Source: Bartonella raoultii
GTDB taxonomy: Bacteria > Pseudomonadota > Alphaproteobacteria > Rhizobiales > Rhizobiaceae
NCBI RefSeq assembly: GCF_019659805.1
Contig: NZ_JAIFRO010000002.1
Span: 124,001 to 188,000, forward strand
DNA length: 64,000 bases
Direction: 5' to 3'
Shown piece after piece: positions 18,731 through 30,800 of this stretch. The notes below the pieces were generated by a model. The model made no database searches. It had not been told where the DNA came from and was given only the letters and a program-made list of their open reading frames with translations. A program made the translations under genes and the position numbers. Positions within the stretch are counted from its first letter, which is position 1, and every line of letters starts with the position of its first letter.

Positions 18731-19552
18731 TTATTCTTCTTCTTGAGCATCTTCACTTTTCTTGAGTTCTTCAAGTATTGGCATAGACATGATATTATAG
18801 CCGGAATCAACATAATGGATTTCGCCAGTAACACCTGATGATAAATCAGAAAGAAGATAAAGAGCAGATTTTCCGATTTCTTGAATGTTTACAGTACGGC
18901 GCAATGGCGCATTCCGGCGTTGATGCGCGAATATTGCGCGTGCAGCGGCAATACCATTCCCTGCTAAGGTTCTAATAGGACCAGCTGAAATTGCATTGAC
19001 ACGGATATTTTGAGGACCAAAATCTGCTGCTAAATAACGCACCATAGCTTCTAAAGCAGCTTTAGCTACACCCATGATATTATAATTAGGGACCACTTGT
19101 TGTGAAGCCCCATAGGTAAGTGTCAAAAGTGTTCCCCCATTAGGCATAAGCTTACCTGCACGCTGAGCAATTTCAGTAAAAGAATACGCTGAAATAACCA
19201 TTGTGCGTTTAAAGTTTTCACGTGTTGTAACATCAACGTAGCGCCCTTTGAGCTGTGTTTTATCAGAAAAACCAATAGCATGAACAATGAAATCAAGCGT
19301 TTTCCATTCTTTCTCAAGATATTCAAAAACATAATCCACATTCTCAATTTTTTCAACATCACACTCTAATACTAATTTACAGCCAAGTTTTTCTGCGAGT
19401 GGCCGTACACGTTTTCCAAAAGCATCTCCTTGATAGGTAAAAGCTAATTCAGCTCCCGCTTCTGCAAGTTGGCATGCAATGCCCCAAGCAATTGAATGGT
19501 CATTTGCAACCCCCATAATAAGGCCACGTTTGCCCTCCATCAAACCTTTCAT
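18731..19552 (-). CDS. fabI: enoyl-[acyl-carrier-protein] reductase, NADH type
   Basis: 273 aa. It catalyses the last reduction of each fatty-acid elongation cycle. It is a short-chain dehydrogenase fold of FabI type: GLIMGVANDHSIAWGIA at the cofactor site, Y147, and the catalytic Y157-x6-K164 in YNIMGVAK. It ends in an acidic tail (KKSEDAQEEE), which is not conserved. It follows fabB by 50 bp and is the last gene of the fabA-fabB-fabI run. Confidence 0.96.
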   Translation of the reverse strand: MKGLMEGKRGLIMGVANDHSIAWGIACQLAEAGAELAFTYQGDAFGKRVRPLAEKLGCKLVLECDVEKIENVDYVFEYLEKEWKTLDFIVHAIGFSDKTQLKGRYVDVTTRENFKRTMVISAYSFTEIAQRAGKLMPNGGTLLTLTYGASQQVVPNYNIMGVAKAALEAMVRYLAADFGPQNIRVNAISAGPIRTLAGNGIAAARAIFAHQRRNAPLRRTVNIQEIGKSALYLLSDLSSGVTGEIHYVDSGYNIMSMPILEELKKSEDAQEEE

Positions 19553-19602
19553 ATTATTCTCCGTAAGACCGTAATTTTTTCGATAAGCTAAGAACTCCTG
19601 AT

Positions 19603-20823
19603 TTATGCATAACGCTGGAAAATAAGCGTTGCATTAGTACCACCAAATCCAAATGTATTTGACAATACAGTATTAAGTTGTTGATGATCACGGCGTTTAC
19701 GAACAATAGGCATATCAGCAAAAGCCGGATCAAGTTCTTCAATATGGGCACTTTCACAAATGAAATTATGATTCATCATTAACAGTGTATAAATTGCTTC
19801 TTGAACACCTGCTGCTCCTAATGAATGTCCGGTTAGAGATTTTGTAGCAGAGATTGGAGGACATTTATCTCCTGCTCCAAAGATACGACGAATTGCTTCT
19901 ATTTCAGGAGGGTCTCCAACAGGTGTTGCTGTTGCATGGGGATTAATATAATCAATTTTATCTTTTACAGTAGCAAGTGCCATACGCATACAACGTTCAG
20001 CTCCTTCTCCTGAAGGAGCAACCATGTCGTATCCATCAGATGTAGCACCATAACCAACAATTTCTCCATAAATTTTTGCACCACGTGCTTTAGCAACTTC
20101 TAGTTCTTCAAGCACCAATACTCCCGCTCCACCAGCAATAACAAAACCATCACGATTAGTATCATAAGCTCGTGAAGCTTTAGCTGGAACATCATTATAT
20201 TTGCTGGACATAGCACCCATAGCATCGAATAAAACAGATAATGTCCAATCTAAATCTTCGCAACCACCAGCAAAGATGCGCTTTTGCTTACCATATTGAA
20301 TCATTTCATAAGCATTGCCGATACAATGATTGGATGTAGCACAAGCCGAAGAGATTGAATAATTTACACCTTTAATTTTAAAGAAAGTTGCAAGCGTTGC
20401 GGACGCTGTAGAACTCATTGCTTTTGGCACAACAAAAGGTCCTATACGTTTTGGACCTTTTTGGCGTGTAATATCAGCAGCTTCAACAATTGACTGTGTT
20501 GAAGCACCTCCAGATCCCATGATAATTCCAGTATGCTCATTCGATACCTCATGAGGCTCTAAACCGGCATCACTAATTGCTTGGTCCATAGCGATATGAT
20601 TCCAAGCTGTTCCACGTCCGTGAAAACGCAGGGCACGTCGATCTACCAGCTCTTCTATATTAATATCAGGTTTACCGTAAACTCTACTACGGAAGCCTAA
20701 TTCAGCATACTGAGGTGCGTAAGAAATTCCAGATTTTGTTTCTTTTAAACTGGTTAAAACGGCTTGCGGGTCATTTCCAATCGCAGAAACAATACCCATT
20801 CCGGTTATAACAACTCGACGCAT
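19603..20823 (-). CDS. fabB: beta-ketoacyl-ACP synthase I
   Basis: 406 aa. It condenses malonyl-ACP with acyl-ACP and is required for unsaturated fatty acids with FabA. The Cys-His-His triad is C161 ([12 protein letters not shown]), H296 ([11 protein letters not shown]) and H333 ([12 protein letters not shown]); K328 is also conserved. It ends with the [12 protein letters not shown] glycine loop. Length is normal. It lies 58 bp after fabA and 50 bp before fabI, in the same direction. Confidence 0.96.
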   Translation of the reverse strand: MRRVVITGMGIVSAIGNDPQAVLTSLKETKSGISYAPQYAELGFRSRVYGKPDINIEELVDRRALRFHGRGTAWNHIAMDQAISDAGLEPHEVSNEHTGIIMGSGGASTQSIVEAADITRQKGPKRIGPFVVPKAMSSTASATLATFFKIKGVNYSISSACATSNHCIGNAYEMIQYGKQKRIFAGGCEDLDWTLSVLFDAMGAMSSKYNDVPAKASRAYDTNRDGFVIAGGAGVLVLEELEVAKARGAKIYGEIVGYGATSDGYDMVAPSGEGAERCMRMALATVKDKIDYINPHATATPVGDPPEIEAIRRIFGAGDKCPPISATKSLTGHSLGAAGVQEAIYTLLMMNHNFICESAHIEELDPAFADMPIVRKRRDHQQLNTVLSNTFGFGGTNATLIFQRYA

Positions 20824-20881
20824 TCATACCTCCTTGTTTCATACAGAATAATAAAAGCACCTTTTCTGATAGAAATAATTT

Positions 20882-21391
20882 TCAGTCTTCTTTGAATAAA
20901 GCAACACGTAAATCATTCGCTTTATAGATGGTCTCTCCATCTGCTTTTACCCACCCATCAGCTATTCCTAAGACCAAATTCCCACGTCGGATACGCTTAA
21001 AATCTATTCCATATTCAAGAAGTTGTGTTTTGGGAGTTACCATACCTGATAATTTTACTTCACCTGTTGATATAGCTCTCCCTTTTCCTAGTTCTCCCAA
21101 CCAACCAAGAAAAAAACCTGTTAATTGCCACATGCCATCTAGACCTAGACATCCTGGCATAACAGGATCTCCTATAAAATGGCAATCAAAAAACCATAGG
21201 TCTGGAGTAACATCAAATTCAGCACGAACTATTCCTTTATTATATTCACCACCAGTTTCATCGATATGAGTGATTCTATGTATCATTAACATTGGTGGTG
21301 CTGGTAATTGTGCATTGCCTTTACCAAACATTTCACCGCGAGCACAGCTTAGAAGCTCTTCATAAGTGTAGCGAGACTTTTTTTCAGTCAT
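20882..21391 (-). CDS. fabA: 3-hydroxydecanoyl-ACP dehydratase/isomerase
   Basis: 169 aa. It dehydrates 3-hydroxydecanoyl-ACP and isomerises the trans-2 bond to cis-3, the branch point to unsaturated fatty acids. Active-site H71 is in [12 protein letters not shown] and D85 in GLDGMWQL, matching H70 and D84 of the E. coli enzyme. The start [14 protein letters not shown] is preferred over an ATG seven codons upstream because the E. coli homologue has this length. It diverges from irr across about 230 bp, an arrangement also familiar in Brucella and rhizobia. Confidence 0.96.
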   Translation of the reverse strand: MTEKKSRYTYEELLSCARGEMFGKGNAQLPAPPMLMIHRITHIDETGGEYNKGIVRAEFDVTPDLWFFDCHFIGDPVMPGCLGLDGMWQLTGFFLGWLGELGKGRAISTGEVKLSGMVTPKTQLLEYGIDFKRIRRGNLVLGIADGWVKADGETIYKANDLRVALFKED

Positions 21392-21623
21392 TGTTACTCC
21401 ATTTATTTGCATATATTTTTACTTCTGTGCTTTTCTTCAACTTACTTTTAGAGCAAATTTTAGGAAGAGGGAAATGATTTTATACCATTTTTAATGACAA
21501 AAGTCCTTTTTTATGTATCTTGTGTGAATAGTTATCTATAATGGAATAAAGGATTCTATCATACTGTCTCCATTTTGTTGTATTTTAATTTTGTCAAAAT
21601 AGAAATATATTATGGTTTAAAAT

Positions 21624-22118
21624 ATGTCAGTGAGCGTAGATGATTTGGGTTTGAATGAAGAAAAACAGTCTGTAGAAGATTGTGGAAAGATGATGCCTTA
21701 TTATTCCATCTCTATGTTAGAAAAGCGTTTGCGTCAAAATGGTTTGCGACCAACACGTCAACGATTGGAACTTGCTTATATGATTTTTTCTAAAGGCAAC
21801 CGTCATATTTCTGCTGAAGAGCTTTATGAAGAGGCTGTGAGAGCGGGGGTGCCTGTATCTTTAGCAACCGTTTATAATACACTTCACCAGTTTACAGAAG
21901 AGGGGTTATTAAGGATTATAGCTGTGGAAGGTTCAAAAACTTGGTTTGATACCAATACGTCTGATCATTATCATTTTTATATAGAAGGTGAAAATCGTAT
22001 TCTTGATATTCCGTGCAATTTAGAAGAAGCTCCTATTATTAAAAACTTGCCTAAACCACCGGAGGGTATGGAGATTTCACATGTTGATTTAATAGTTCGG
22101 TTAAAGCCTAAAAAGTAA
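21624..22118 (+). CDS. irr: Fur-family iron response regulator Irr
   Basis: 164 aa. Irr represses or activates genes for haem, Fe-S and iron uptake according to haem status in the Hyphomicrobiales. The winged helix (about 28-90) includes GLRPTRQRLELAYMIF and PVSLATVYNTLHQFTEEGLL. The His-rich haem/metal site reads SDHYHFYIE. The N-terminal GCPWH-type haem regulatory motif of Bradyrhizobium Irr is absent, as in many relatives. It is divergent from fabA. A motif like its known target site occurs at 4081 in this window. Confidence 0.93.
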   Translation: MSVSVDDLGLNEEKQSVEDCGKMMPYYSISMLEKRLRQNGLRPTRQRLELAYMIFSKGNRHISAEELYEEAVRAGVPVSLATVYNTLHQFTEEGLLRIIAVEGSKTWFDTNTSDHYHFYIEGENRILDIPCNLEEAPIIKNLPKPPEGMEISHVDLIVRLKPKK

Positions 22119-22163
22119 ATCTGATTATAAGGAATAAAAATTCAACTATATTGAATTGCGGAT

Positions 22164-22751
22164 TTACCAACCTTTAATTTTTTCATCAGGATAAATTCCC
22201 CATAATTGAGGTTGATGAAGCCATCCGCGGGTGTTGTTAATATTGATTTCGCACCAATGTCCTCCGTCGCATTGGCGAATATAACCAATAACATTAGGTT
22301 CTACTTCTGCTACGAGTTCTGCATTATCTGTTGGGCTTTTGCGTAACATCAGCCTTTTTGTTTTATCTTTTTGCCATGGAACAGTAATAGCAGTGCGTTT
22401 TCCTGATAGGAGCGATTGATAGACCCACCCCTCATCTCCTTCTGCATCACGAATTTTACGCCATTGATCATATTCTTGAATAATTTCAATAGGTAATCCC
22501 TTCTTTCTGTAAGTAAAGATAATAGAATAATTACTTCCTGGTCCGACGCGCACATTAACACGCGTAGGCTTAATTGAAGCAAAGCGCGGAAGTGGTAAAC
22601 CACTTGGTCCTAAATTTTGATTGAGTGTTTGTGCATACAAAAAACCAGATAAACTAAAGATAACGCTTTCTGCCATTAAGATACATGATGCGAGTATTGA
22701 AAATTGAAACCAACGAGAATGTTGCACACTTACATCCTTTATTTTGCACAT
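22164..22751 (-). CDS. exported SH3b-domain protein
   Basis: 195 aa. An uncleaved or cleavable hydrophobic N-terminal segment (about residues 14-40) indicates export or membrane anchoring. Two bacterial SH3 domains follow: about 62-120 (VNVRVGPGSNYSIIFTY ... GDEGWVYQSLL) and about 130-190 (LMLRKSPTDNAELVAEV ... RGWLHQPQLWG). Such proteins are common in rhizobia and usually bind cell-wall material or proteins in the periplasm; the substrate here is unknown. It converges on irr with 45 bp between the stops. Confidence 0.85.
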   Translation of the reverse strand: MCKIKDVSVQHSRWFQFSILASCILMAESVIFSLSGFLYAQTLNQNLGPSGLPLPRFASIKPTRVNVRVGPGSNYSIIFTYRKKGLPIEIIQEYDQWRKIRDAEGDEGWVYQSLLSGKRTAITVPWQKDKTKRLMLRKSPTDNAELVAEVEPNVIGYIRQCDGGHWCEININNTRGWLHQPQLWGIYPDEKIKGW

Positions 22752-23631
22752 ATTGGCTAGACTACAATCTGAAAAATAGAATTGAGAATGAATAAAAGTT
22801 ATGACATATCGTAGTTAAAAAGATCTAAACAATGAGAGTACTGGATAAGAATAACGAAATACGTAAAAAATTTGAGTTTCTTAATCCCCACTTTATTTTC
22901 ATAACTCTGTGAGGGTTTTATTTTCACACAATTTTTTATTTGAAGTACATGGAAAGGCAGTTGAATATTTTACTAACTATCGTACATTTTTACAAATGTT
23001 GGAATGTTATTATAGAATACCACGAGATTGAGTGAATTGGTCATGCTATAATTATATTAAACCAATAAATTAGGCTATGTACGTATCTAACAAGTAAAAA
23101 TTACCGATAAAACATTAAAATAATAGAGTTGTATCTGCTTATTTTAATAAATGAAGAGAGATATAAATCTGAGGCTTATAATTTTTACACATACAGTTGT
23201 ATATTGAGCCATGATTTATTTTTGCAATCTAATATAATTGGGGAGTATGAGGGATATTGAATATTGTATCCTACATTAAGAGAACGATTACATAATTTGT
23301 ATACAAAGAAAATTATATTAAGAGGGGGAAATCGCATTAAGAGGGATAATTATATAAAGTAAGGAACAAAAACACCTTACAACACATATACAATCCCCCT
23401 TTAACTTATTTCAAGTAACAGCGTATTATTCCGATTGCTCAAAATGGCTTGGAACAAAGTCATTTCTATTAAGATTACATCAAAAACACATGAACCCTTT
23501 ATGGGTGTAAAGAAAAAAATAACAACAAGATGAGAAAGAGTAGATAATAAAAACAACTATCAGTGTAAATCGCTAAGATATTACGCTCTACTCATCCACA
23601 ACCAATGTGATTTTATAACAAGTAAAATATA
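22752..23631. other. 880-bp gene-poor region
   Basis: No coding sequence could be supported on either strand; stops are dense. A short direct repeat of ATTAAGAGGG occurs at about 23318 and 23336. Promoters for the SH3 gene must lie at the left end. It may be the residue of a fully decayed gene, but I recognised nothing in it. Confidence 0.5.
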
Positions 23632-23865
23632 CTACTTTACCGCAGCAGTTCGACCATTACCAATAAGGCCTTCTCTTTGTGCACGTTTACGAGCAAGTTT
23701 ACGTGTACGACGAACAGCCTCAGCTTTTTCACGAGCACGTTTTTCCGATGGTTTTTCATAATAACCACGCATTTTCATTTCACGAAAGATACCTTCACGC
23801 TGCATCTTTTTTTTCAACGCACGTAGCGCTTGCTCAACATTATTATCACGAACGAGTACTTGCAC
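23632..23865 (-). CDS. rpsU: 30S ribosomal protein bS21
   Basis: 77 aa, very basic. bS21 sits near the anti-Shine-Dalgarno end of 16S rRNA and helps initiation. The start [20 protein letters not shown] and the central [19 protein letters not shown] are typical of the longer alphaproteobacterial form. Stand-alone gene with AT-rich flanks. Confidence 0.96.
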   Translation of the reverse strand: MQVLVRDNNVEQALRALKKKMQREGIFREMKMRGYYEKPSEKRAREKAEAVRRTRKLARKRAQREGLIGNGRTAAVK

Positions 23866-24062
23866 TGCTTATCCTGTTTTGTTTCATTATTATAAATAAT
23901 AGGAAAAAATCCACTTCCTTTTAAAAGGTATATCTAAAAGGAAACATACAATATATGCATAACACATAAAGAGGGTATTTGTCTACATTGCTTTTTTAAA
24001 TTCCATTCTTCTTGCTATAGAGTATTTTTTACAATAGATGATGGAGTTTGCTGCATATAAGC

Positions 24063-25736
24063 TTATGAAAGCCCTTTTATCTGATTATTTTCATCCATAT
24101 AAATTTTTTCAGCAGCAGGGTAACGCGGTAAGCCTGGCATGGTCATAATATCTCCACAGATGACGACAATAAAGCCAGCACCTGCCAAGAGGCGCACCTC
24201 CCGTATAGGAATTTCAAAATCAACAGGAGCACCATATTGTGTGGGATCAGAAGAAAAAGAATAAGGCGTTTTTGCCATGCAAATAGGGTATGCTCCATAT
24301 CCTTCTTTCTCCCAGTGTTCAAGTTGTTTGAGAATAGGAGCTGTAATGATAGCGCCACGGCCACCATAAAGATTTTTGATAATACAATTAATTTTCTGAA
24401 CAAGCGGAAGATCATCTTGATACAGAACTTTGAAATGGGAAGCTTTTTCTTCAATCAAGGTTACGAGTTCTTGCGCCAGTTCTATGGCGCCTTTTCCTCC
24501 TTGTTCCCAATGTTTGCAGATAATAGCTTTGTGTCCTGTTGCGGCAACTATTTTTTGTAATGTACTGATTTCAGCGTCGCTATCGGTTGCAAAATGGTTA
24601 ACAGCAACAACACAAGGAATACCGTAGTTCTCCATGTTTTTAAGATGCCTTAAAAGATTGTTTGCTCCCTTTTGTAAAGCAACGACATTTTCTTCTGTCA
24701 AATTATTTTTGTTGACACCACCATTCATTTTTAATGCACGAATTGTTGCGACAATCACGGTCGCATTCGGTACAAGACCTGCTTGTCGGCATTTAATATC
24801 GAAGAATTTCTCTGCACCAAGATCGGCTCCAAATCCTGCTTCTGTAATAACATAGTCAGCAAGTTTTAAAGCAGTTTTTGTTGCTATAACTGAATTACAG
24901 CCATGAGCAATATTGGCAAAAGGTCCTCCGTGAACAAGCACAGGATTGTTTTCAATTGTTTGTACGAGATTAGGTTGTATAGCATCTTTGAGAAGAACTG
25001 TCATTGCGCCTTCTGCATTAAGATCAGCAACTGTCACAGGTGTTTTATCATAACGATAGGCAACGACAATTTTTTTGAGTCTCTGCGTCAGATTTTCTAA
25101 ATTTTCGGCAAGACAAAAAAGTGCCATGACTTCTGATGCAACAGTAATATCAAAACCTGTTTGACGGGGAAAACCGTTGGTAACTCCACCTAATGAAATA
25201 ACAACATCACGCAATGCGCGATCATTCATATCGAGGACTCGCTTCCAGACAATACGACGTGGATCAATATTTAGAGTGTTGCCCCAATAGATATGATTAT
25301 CTATCATCGCGGCAAGAAGATTGTGAGCAGCTGTAATGGCATGAAAATCGCCGGTAAAATGCAAATTAAGGTCATCCATCGGTATTACTTGAGCATAACC
25401 ACCTCCAGCAGCTCCCCCTTTTATTCCAAAACAAGGACCTAAAGACGGTTCTCGCAAAGTGGCTATAGTTTTTTTGCCAATGAGATTGAGAGCATCATTC
25501 AACCCAACAGTTGTTGTTGTTTTTCCTTCTCCTGCAGGTGTTGGGTTAATAGCTGTAACCAGGATAAGTTTACCATCCGGATTTTTATTAAGCGATTTTA
25601 TATAAGTAGAAGAAATTTTAGCTTTGTCATGTCCGTAAGGAATAAGATTTTCATGTGCAATATTAATTTTTTTAGCAATTTCAATAATGGGTTGTTTTTT
25701 AGCTGTGCGAGCAATTTCAATATCTGTTTTGGGCAT
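24063..25736 (-). CDS. fhs: formate-tetrahydrofolate ligase
   Basis: 557 aa. It makes 10-formyl-THF from formate, THF and ATP for one-carbon metabolism. The nucleotide-binding loop [10 protein letters not shown] is at residues 65-74. Other family blocks are [22 protein letters not shown] (read in two parts), [17 protein letters not shown] and GGRGAI. Full length and intact. Stand-alone; no folD or purU is adjacent. Confidence 0.96.
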   Translation of the reverse strand: MPKTDIEIARTAKKQPIIEIAKKINIAHENLIPYGHDKAKISSTYIKSLNKNPDGKLILVTAINPTPAGEGKTTTTVGLNDALNLIGKKTIATLREPSLGPCFGIKGGAAGGGYAQVIPMDDLNLHFTGDFHAITAAHNLLAAMIDNHIYWGNTLNIDPRRIVWKRVLDMNDRALRDVVISLGGVTNGFPRQTGFDITVASEVMALFCLAENLENLTQRLKKIVVAYRYDKTPVTVADLNAEGAMTVLLKDAIQPNLVQTIENNPVLVHGGPFANIAHGCNSVIATKTALKLADYVITEAGFGADLGAEKFFDIKCRQAGLVPNATVIVATIRALKMNGGVNKNNLTEENVVALQKGANNLLRHLKNMENYGIPCVVAVNHFATDSDAEISTLQKIVAATGHKAIICKHWEQGGKGAIELAQELVTLIEEKASHFKVLYQDDLPLVQKINCIIKNLYGGRGAIITAPILKQLEHWEKEGYGAYPICMAKTPYSFSSDPTQYGAPVDFEIPIREVRLLAGAGFIVVICGDIMTMPGLPRYPAAEKIYMDENNQIKGLS

Positions 25737-26247
25737 AGAAAAATTCTTTAATTTAGTTTTTTAGCATTGAGAGCGTGTACTCTATTGGCTATGATAGCTT
25801 ATAGGATATCAAGATAGAGTAAACTATCATAAAGATCGATGATATGCTGTGCAAGAAAAAATAAAAAATGAAATAATATTGCTATAGTTTTTAAAAAGCA
25901 TCACGAAATGAAATTTTAAAAAGTTTTAGAAAGAATGAAAGAGATCAGAAAAATTTCCAGATATAAATTCTGCAATTTTTTGGGAGTGTGATGTCTATTT
26001 TTAACAATTTATTTTATTTAGATATTTTTATATCTTATAAAGATAAGGTTTAATAATTTTAGAAATTTTACAGAGAAACAGTTTCTAACATGGCGAAGGT
26101 TTCCAGAAAAAACAAATTTTGATTCGCACTCAAAAGAATTAGAACAATATCCTGCTCTCACACACTAAATATATTTTAAAGCAATTTAAGAGAGAGTTTA
26201 TAATTGTTAATTTAAACAATGCATTGAAAAGAATAAAATTTTTATAA
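25737..26247. other. AT-rich region between fhs and tRNA-Arg
   Basis: About 510 bp with long A and T runs and no supportable gene. It must contain the fhs promoter at its left end. Confidence 0.5.
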
Positions 26248-26324
26248 TGGCGCACCCGAAGAGATTCGAACTCCTGACCCCCAGATTCGTAGTCTGGTGC
26301 TCTATCCAGCTGAGCTACGGGTGC
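26248..26324 (-). tRNA. tRNA-Arg (anticodon ACG)
   Basis: 77 nt including an encoded CCA. On the minus strand the acceptor arms GCACCCG and CGGGTGC pair fully, the D arm is GCTC...GAGC, the anticodon stem is CCAGA/TCTGG with loop CTACGAA, and the T arm holds TTCGAAT. A34 would be deaminated to inosine so that it reads CGU, CGC and CGA. Confidence 0.97.
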
Positions 26325-26714
26325 TTATATTTTTAATTTTTTATCTTTGAAGACAAAGGGTTCCTAATCGTTTCATTAAAAAATTGCAAGTGAAACTTAA
26401 TAGAAATAGAAAATTTATCTTTTTATTGAGGAAACATTGTAAGAAATGCAATGATTATGTTTCCGATTTCAATTGGATTTTTACAGAGGCGTTTTCTTAA
26501 TTTATATTCAGTGTATAAATTAAGATGAACGATAGTTAACTTGACGTTTAAATGTAGAAAAGATACGCAAACAAAAATGAGATATGTTTTTTGCGGCGGG
26601 GGGTAAAATATACTACCTGCAGTTTGGCTTTTATATGAAACTCGGATATTGCTGTTGAAAACTGTTTCAAATAAGTTTGCGTATTCATGACACAGCGAGG
26701 GTGGATGTATAGAA
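26325..26714. other. region between tRNA-Arg and the efflux operon
   Basis: 390 bp with no supportable gene. The short open frame on the minus strand at its right end overlaps the efflux gene start and has no coding features. The promoter of tRNA-Arg and that of the efflux pair should both lie here. Confidence 0.45.
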
Positions 26715-27851
26715 GTGTTAAAAAAAATCTTTCCATGGGTGTTTTTCGTTATTATTTTGATGGTTACCTATTGGGCTGGAAAACAGAATTCAGAACAAGG
26801 TATTTCTATAGTAGATAAAACAACAAATGCATCGCATAATCTTTCAAAGATACCAAGGAAACGCTCCCCGGCCTATGTTGTTGTTGATTATGTAAAAATT
26901 CAGGATTTTTATGAACGGTTAAATGTGCTTGGAAGTGGGCAAGCACTCGCTGAGGTAGAATTAACGCCTTTATCTCCAGGTGTTATTGATAAACTTTTTG
27001 TATCAGCTGGTACAAAAGTGCAAGTAGGGGATGTAATAGCAAAGCTTGATTCTAAAAAGGAAGAAATAGCGGCTGCAAAAGCAAAAGTACAGCGTGACAA
27101 TAGTGCTTTAACGCTTTCACGTATTCTTAAATTGCGTGCTAGCAATACAGCAACAGAGGTTCAGGAGGTTACTGCACGATTAGAGTTAGAAAATGCAAAT
27201 TTAGTTTTTCAGAATGCTGAGGTAGATCTTGACCGGCGAACAATTCGTGCACCAATAAAAGGAATTGTTGGCATTTTGCCCATTGATGAGGGCAATGCTG
27301 TAACCCTTAACACTGTTATAGGGCGTATTGAGAATAGAGAAAGTATTTTGGTCGATATATGGGTTCCTGAACGATATATCTCACAAATCCATAAAGGAGA
27401 TGAGGTAACCGCAACATTAACGGCGCAACCTGATAAAGTTTTTGTTGGCCATATTTATGCGATTGATAATATTGTTGATCCTAAAAGCCGTACACTTCAC
27501 ATCCAAGTTGAAATTAAGAATGAAAAAGATGCGCTTATGTCTGGTATGTCTTTTTCTATTGCTTTACAATTTTATGGTGGTTCTTTCCCTGTCGTTAATC
27601 CTCTTGCAATTCAATGGAATAGTAAAGGGTCATTTGTTTGGCGTGTGAGAGAGGGAAAAGTCGAGTCTATACCAGTATCGATTATTCAGCATGAAACAGA
27701 TAAGGTTTTTGTAAAAGCACCTTTAAAAAATGGTGATCAAATTGTTATTCAGGGAGTACAAATGCTTTATCCAGGAAGCAAGGTTACTCTTGAGGCTCCA
27801 GACGCCCATCAACAGCAATTATCAGCCGTTTATGGGAAAGATGAACAATGA
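26715..27851 (+). CDS. RND efflux membrane fusion (adaptor) protein
   Basis: 378 aa from a GTG start. It is the periplasmic adaptor that links an RND pump to an outer-membrane channel. A membrane anchor is at about residues 5-22. Next comes a lipoyl half-motif (VELTPLSPGVIDKLFVSAGT), a helical hairpin (about 115-165), the second lipoyl half (RRTIRAPIKGIVGILPIDEGN) and beta-barrel and membrane-proximal domains. The last four bases overlap the pump gene (ATGA). No TolC-type gene is nearby, so an unlinked channel must be used. Substrates cannot be read from sequence. Confidence 0.92.
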   Translation: MLKKIFPWVFFVIILMVTYWAGKQNSEQGISIVDKTTNASHNLSKIPRKRSPAYVVVDYVKIQDFYERLNVLGSGQALAEVELTPLSPGVIDKLFVSAGTKVQVGDVIAKLDSKKEEIAAAKAKVQRDNSALTLSRILKLRASNTATEVQEVTARLELENANLVFQNAEVDLDRRTIRAPIKGIVGILPIDEGNAVTLNTVIGRIENRESILVDIWVPERYISQIHKGDEVTATLTAQPDKVFVGHIYAIDNIVDPKSRTLHIQVEIKNEKDALMSGMSFSIALQFYGGSFPVVNPLAIQWNSKGSFVWRVREGKVESIPVSIIQHETDKVFVKAPLKNGDQIVIQGVQMLYPGSKVTLEAPDAHQQQLSAVYGKDEQ

Positions 27852-30800
27852 GCCAAGAATTGAGTACAAAACAGTCGCAGGTATCGGAGCAAGGCGGTAT
27901 CATTTCTTTATTTATTCGTAGGTCAGTATTTACCTTCGTTTTGAATGCTATGATCATGATTGCAGGAGTTTCTGCATGGTTGAATGTTGATGTACGGGAA
28001 CTCCCAGATGTTGATACTCCTGTGACGACGATTATAACGCTTTTTTCTGGTGCATCAGCAGAAACAATTGATCGTGAAGTAACGAAAGTTATAGAAGATG
28101 CCGTTTCTCGCGTTTCAGGTGTGAAGACAATTTCTTCAACTTCTTCTTTTGGCATTTCTCGTGTAGAGGTTAATTTTAATGTGGGTGTTGATTTGAATAT
28201 TGCAGCATCTGACATTCGTGATGCTTTGTCTCCTGTTACGTATTCTTTACCAAAAGAAGCAGATGCACCTCTTATTATTAAAGCAGATTCAAATGCTGCT
28301 TCAATGATGTATTTGGTTGTGACTTCACCAACAATGAGTATTGATGATTTAACAACGGTTGTAGATGATAAAATTGTTGATGCACTTTCTGCTGTTGATG
28401 GTGTTGGTGATATACAAGTTGCGAGTGCGCGAAAGAAGATTTTTCAAGTTGATGTAGATCAAGCAAAACTTGCCAGTTATGGATTAACAGTGGCAGATAT
28501 TTCAAATGCTCTTGCAGATATGACAACTGATATACCTGTGGGCTCGTTACGTAATTCTAAGCAAGCTTTAATTGTGCATGCTACTGCACGTTTAACAACA
28601 CCAGAAGCTTTTGAACAAGTTGTCTTAAAACCTCATGTACGTCTCGGTGATGTCGCACATGTGACTTTGTCACCTGATATAGAAACGATTATTCTTCGTA
28701 TCAACGGAAAGACAGGTATTGGGTTAGGGATTGTGCGTAAAGCAGAGTCTAATACCCTTAATATTTCCAAAGGTGTGAGAGCGACTGTCGATAATCTTAA
28801 AACGATTATTCCTCCTGATGTGCATATAGATGTTATTAGTGATGATGCACTTTTTATCAAGAGCGCACTTCATGAAGTTGAAGTTGCATTGGTCATTGCT
28901 ATCCTTAGCGTTATCTTGGTTATTTTTCTTTTTCTAAGAGATATTCGTGTAACGCTTATTCCTGCTTTATCTCTTCCTGTTGCTTTAATTGGTACAATTG
29001 CAGCCATTTATCTTGTAGGATTTTCTTTGAATATTCTTACATTTTTGGGGCTTGTTTTAGCTACAGGACTTGTAGTGGATGATGCCATTGTTGTTCTTGA
29101 AAATATTGTTCGATGGCGCAATATGGGATTAGGTTCTAGAGCAGCAGCGGTGTTAGGAACGCGTGAAGTTTTTTTTGCTGTTTTAGCAACAACATTGACT
29201 CTAGTGGCTGTTTTTGTACCTATTTCTTTTCTTCCTGGGCAAGTGGGAAGACTTTTTAGAGAATTTGGTTTTGTTTTGGCAATTTCTATTCTTCTTTCCG
29301 CAATTGTTGCTTTAACACTTTGCCCTATGTTGGCTTCGCGTTTTCTTAAAGCACATAGCGAGGAAAAGAAAGAAGGCGTGCACCATTATTTGACTTTTTT
29401 GGATAAATTAGGTTCGTTTTTTCATAAAGGATATATTTATAGTTTGCATAAATGCTTAGAAAGGCCTTGGACTGTTGTTTTTTCTTCACTTATTTTTGCA
29501 GGTCTTTGCGTTGGCAGTTATATGAAGTTGCAACAAGAATTAACACCACCAGAAGATAGGTCTCTTATCTTTTTAGTGGTCAATGGCCCACAAGGTATTT
29601 CTGCACAATATATGAATGAGCAAGTAGAAAAAATTGAAGAGCGATTACAGCCTTTACGTGATTCTGGAGAGATTGCTAACAGTTATTCTATAGTGGGCAT
29701 GAACGGCTCAACCAATACCGCTTTTTTAATTTTATTACTTTCCCCTTGGGATAAGCGGTTACGGAATCAACAAGAAATTGTAGAAGATATTAATGCAAAA
29801 GTGAGACAGTTTCCAGCAGTTTTGGTGTTTGCTGCACAAGGAAACTCATTAGGTGTAAGAGGAACGGGTCAAGGATTAGAATTTGCCATTCTTGGCAGTG
29901 ATTATAAAACATTACAACCTATTGCTGATAAGCTCGTGAGTGCTTTACAAGCTGATCCACGTTTTATTCGTCCACGACTTACTGTCGATGCAACGCAACC
30001 ACAGTTTTTTATTGAAATTAATCGAGAAAAAGCTTCTGATTTAGGGATTGATATTACCAATTTGGGTTATACATTACAAACAATGTTGGATGGTAAAAAG
30101 ATTGGCTCTGTTTATGTAAATGATCATTCTTACGATGTTAAATTGACATCGCGTAAAAATCCTATGAAGAGCCCTCGTGACTTGGAAAATATTTTTTTAA
30201 AAACAAAAGGAAATCAATATGTTCCTTTATCGGTTATTGCAAGTTTACATGAAAAAGCTACCGTACCCCAATTAAAACGAGAAAAACGTATGAGTGCGGT
30301 GGTTTTAAGCGCAAATCTTGCCCCAGGCGTTACTTTAGGCAGTGCTTATCAGACTGTACAGGAAATTGCTGCTCCTTTGTTATCAAAAGGAAACTATGTG
30401 GTTCCCTTGGGAGCAGCTGAAACACTGAATGAAACATCTTCCAATTTTATGATTGTTTTTGGAATCGCCTTTGTGATCATTTTATTGGTTTTAGCTGCAC
30501 AGTTTGAAAGTTTTATTTCAGGGTTTATTATCATGGCGACTGTACCATTAGGGATTGGTTGTGCTATGATTGCTATGTTTTTAAGTGGTGTTAGCCTTAA
30601 TATATACAGTCAAATCGGTTTAATTTTGCTGATTGGAATTATGGCTAAAAATGGTATTCTTATCGTCGAGTTTGCAGATCAGTTACGTGATCAAGGTAAA
30701 AGTGTACGTGAAGCTATAGAAGAAGCAGCAAATATTCGTCTTCGTCCAGTTTTTATGACAATGATTTGTGCTATTTTAGGAGGGATTCCTTTGGTTTTAG

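Noticed and set aside
27784..28215. 143-codon minus-strand frame across the adaptor/pump junction
   Set aside because: Antisense to two well-supported efflux genes with a normal ATGA overlap.
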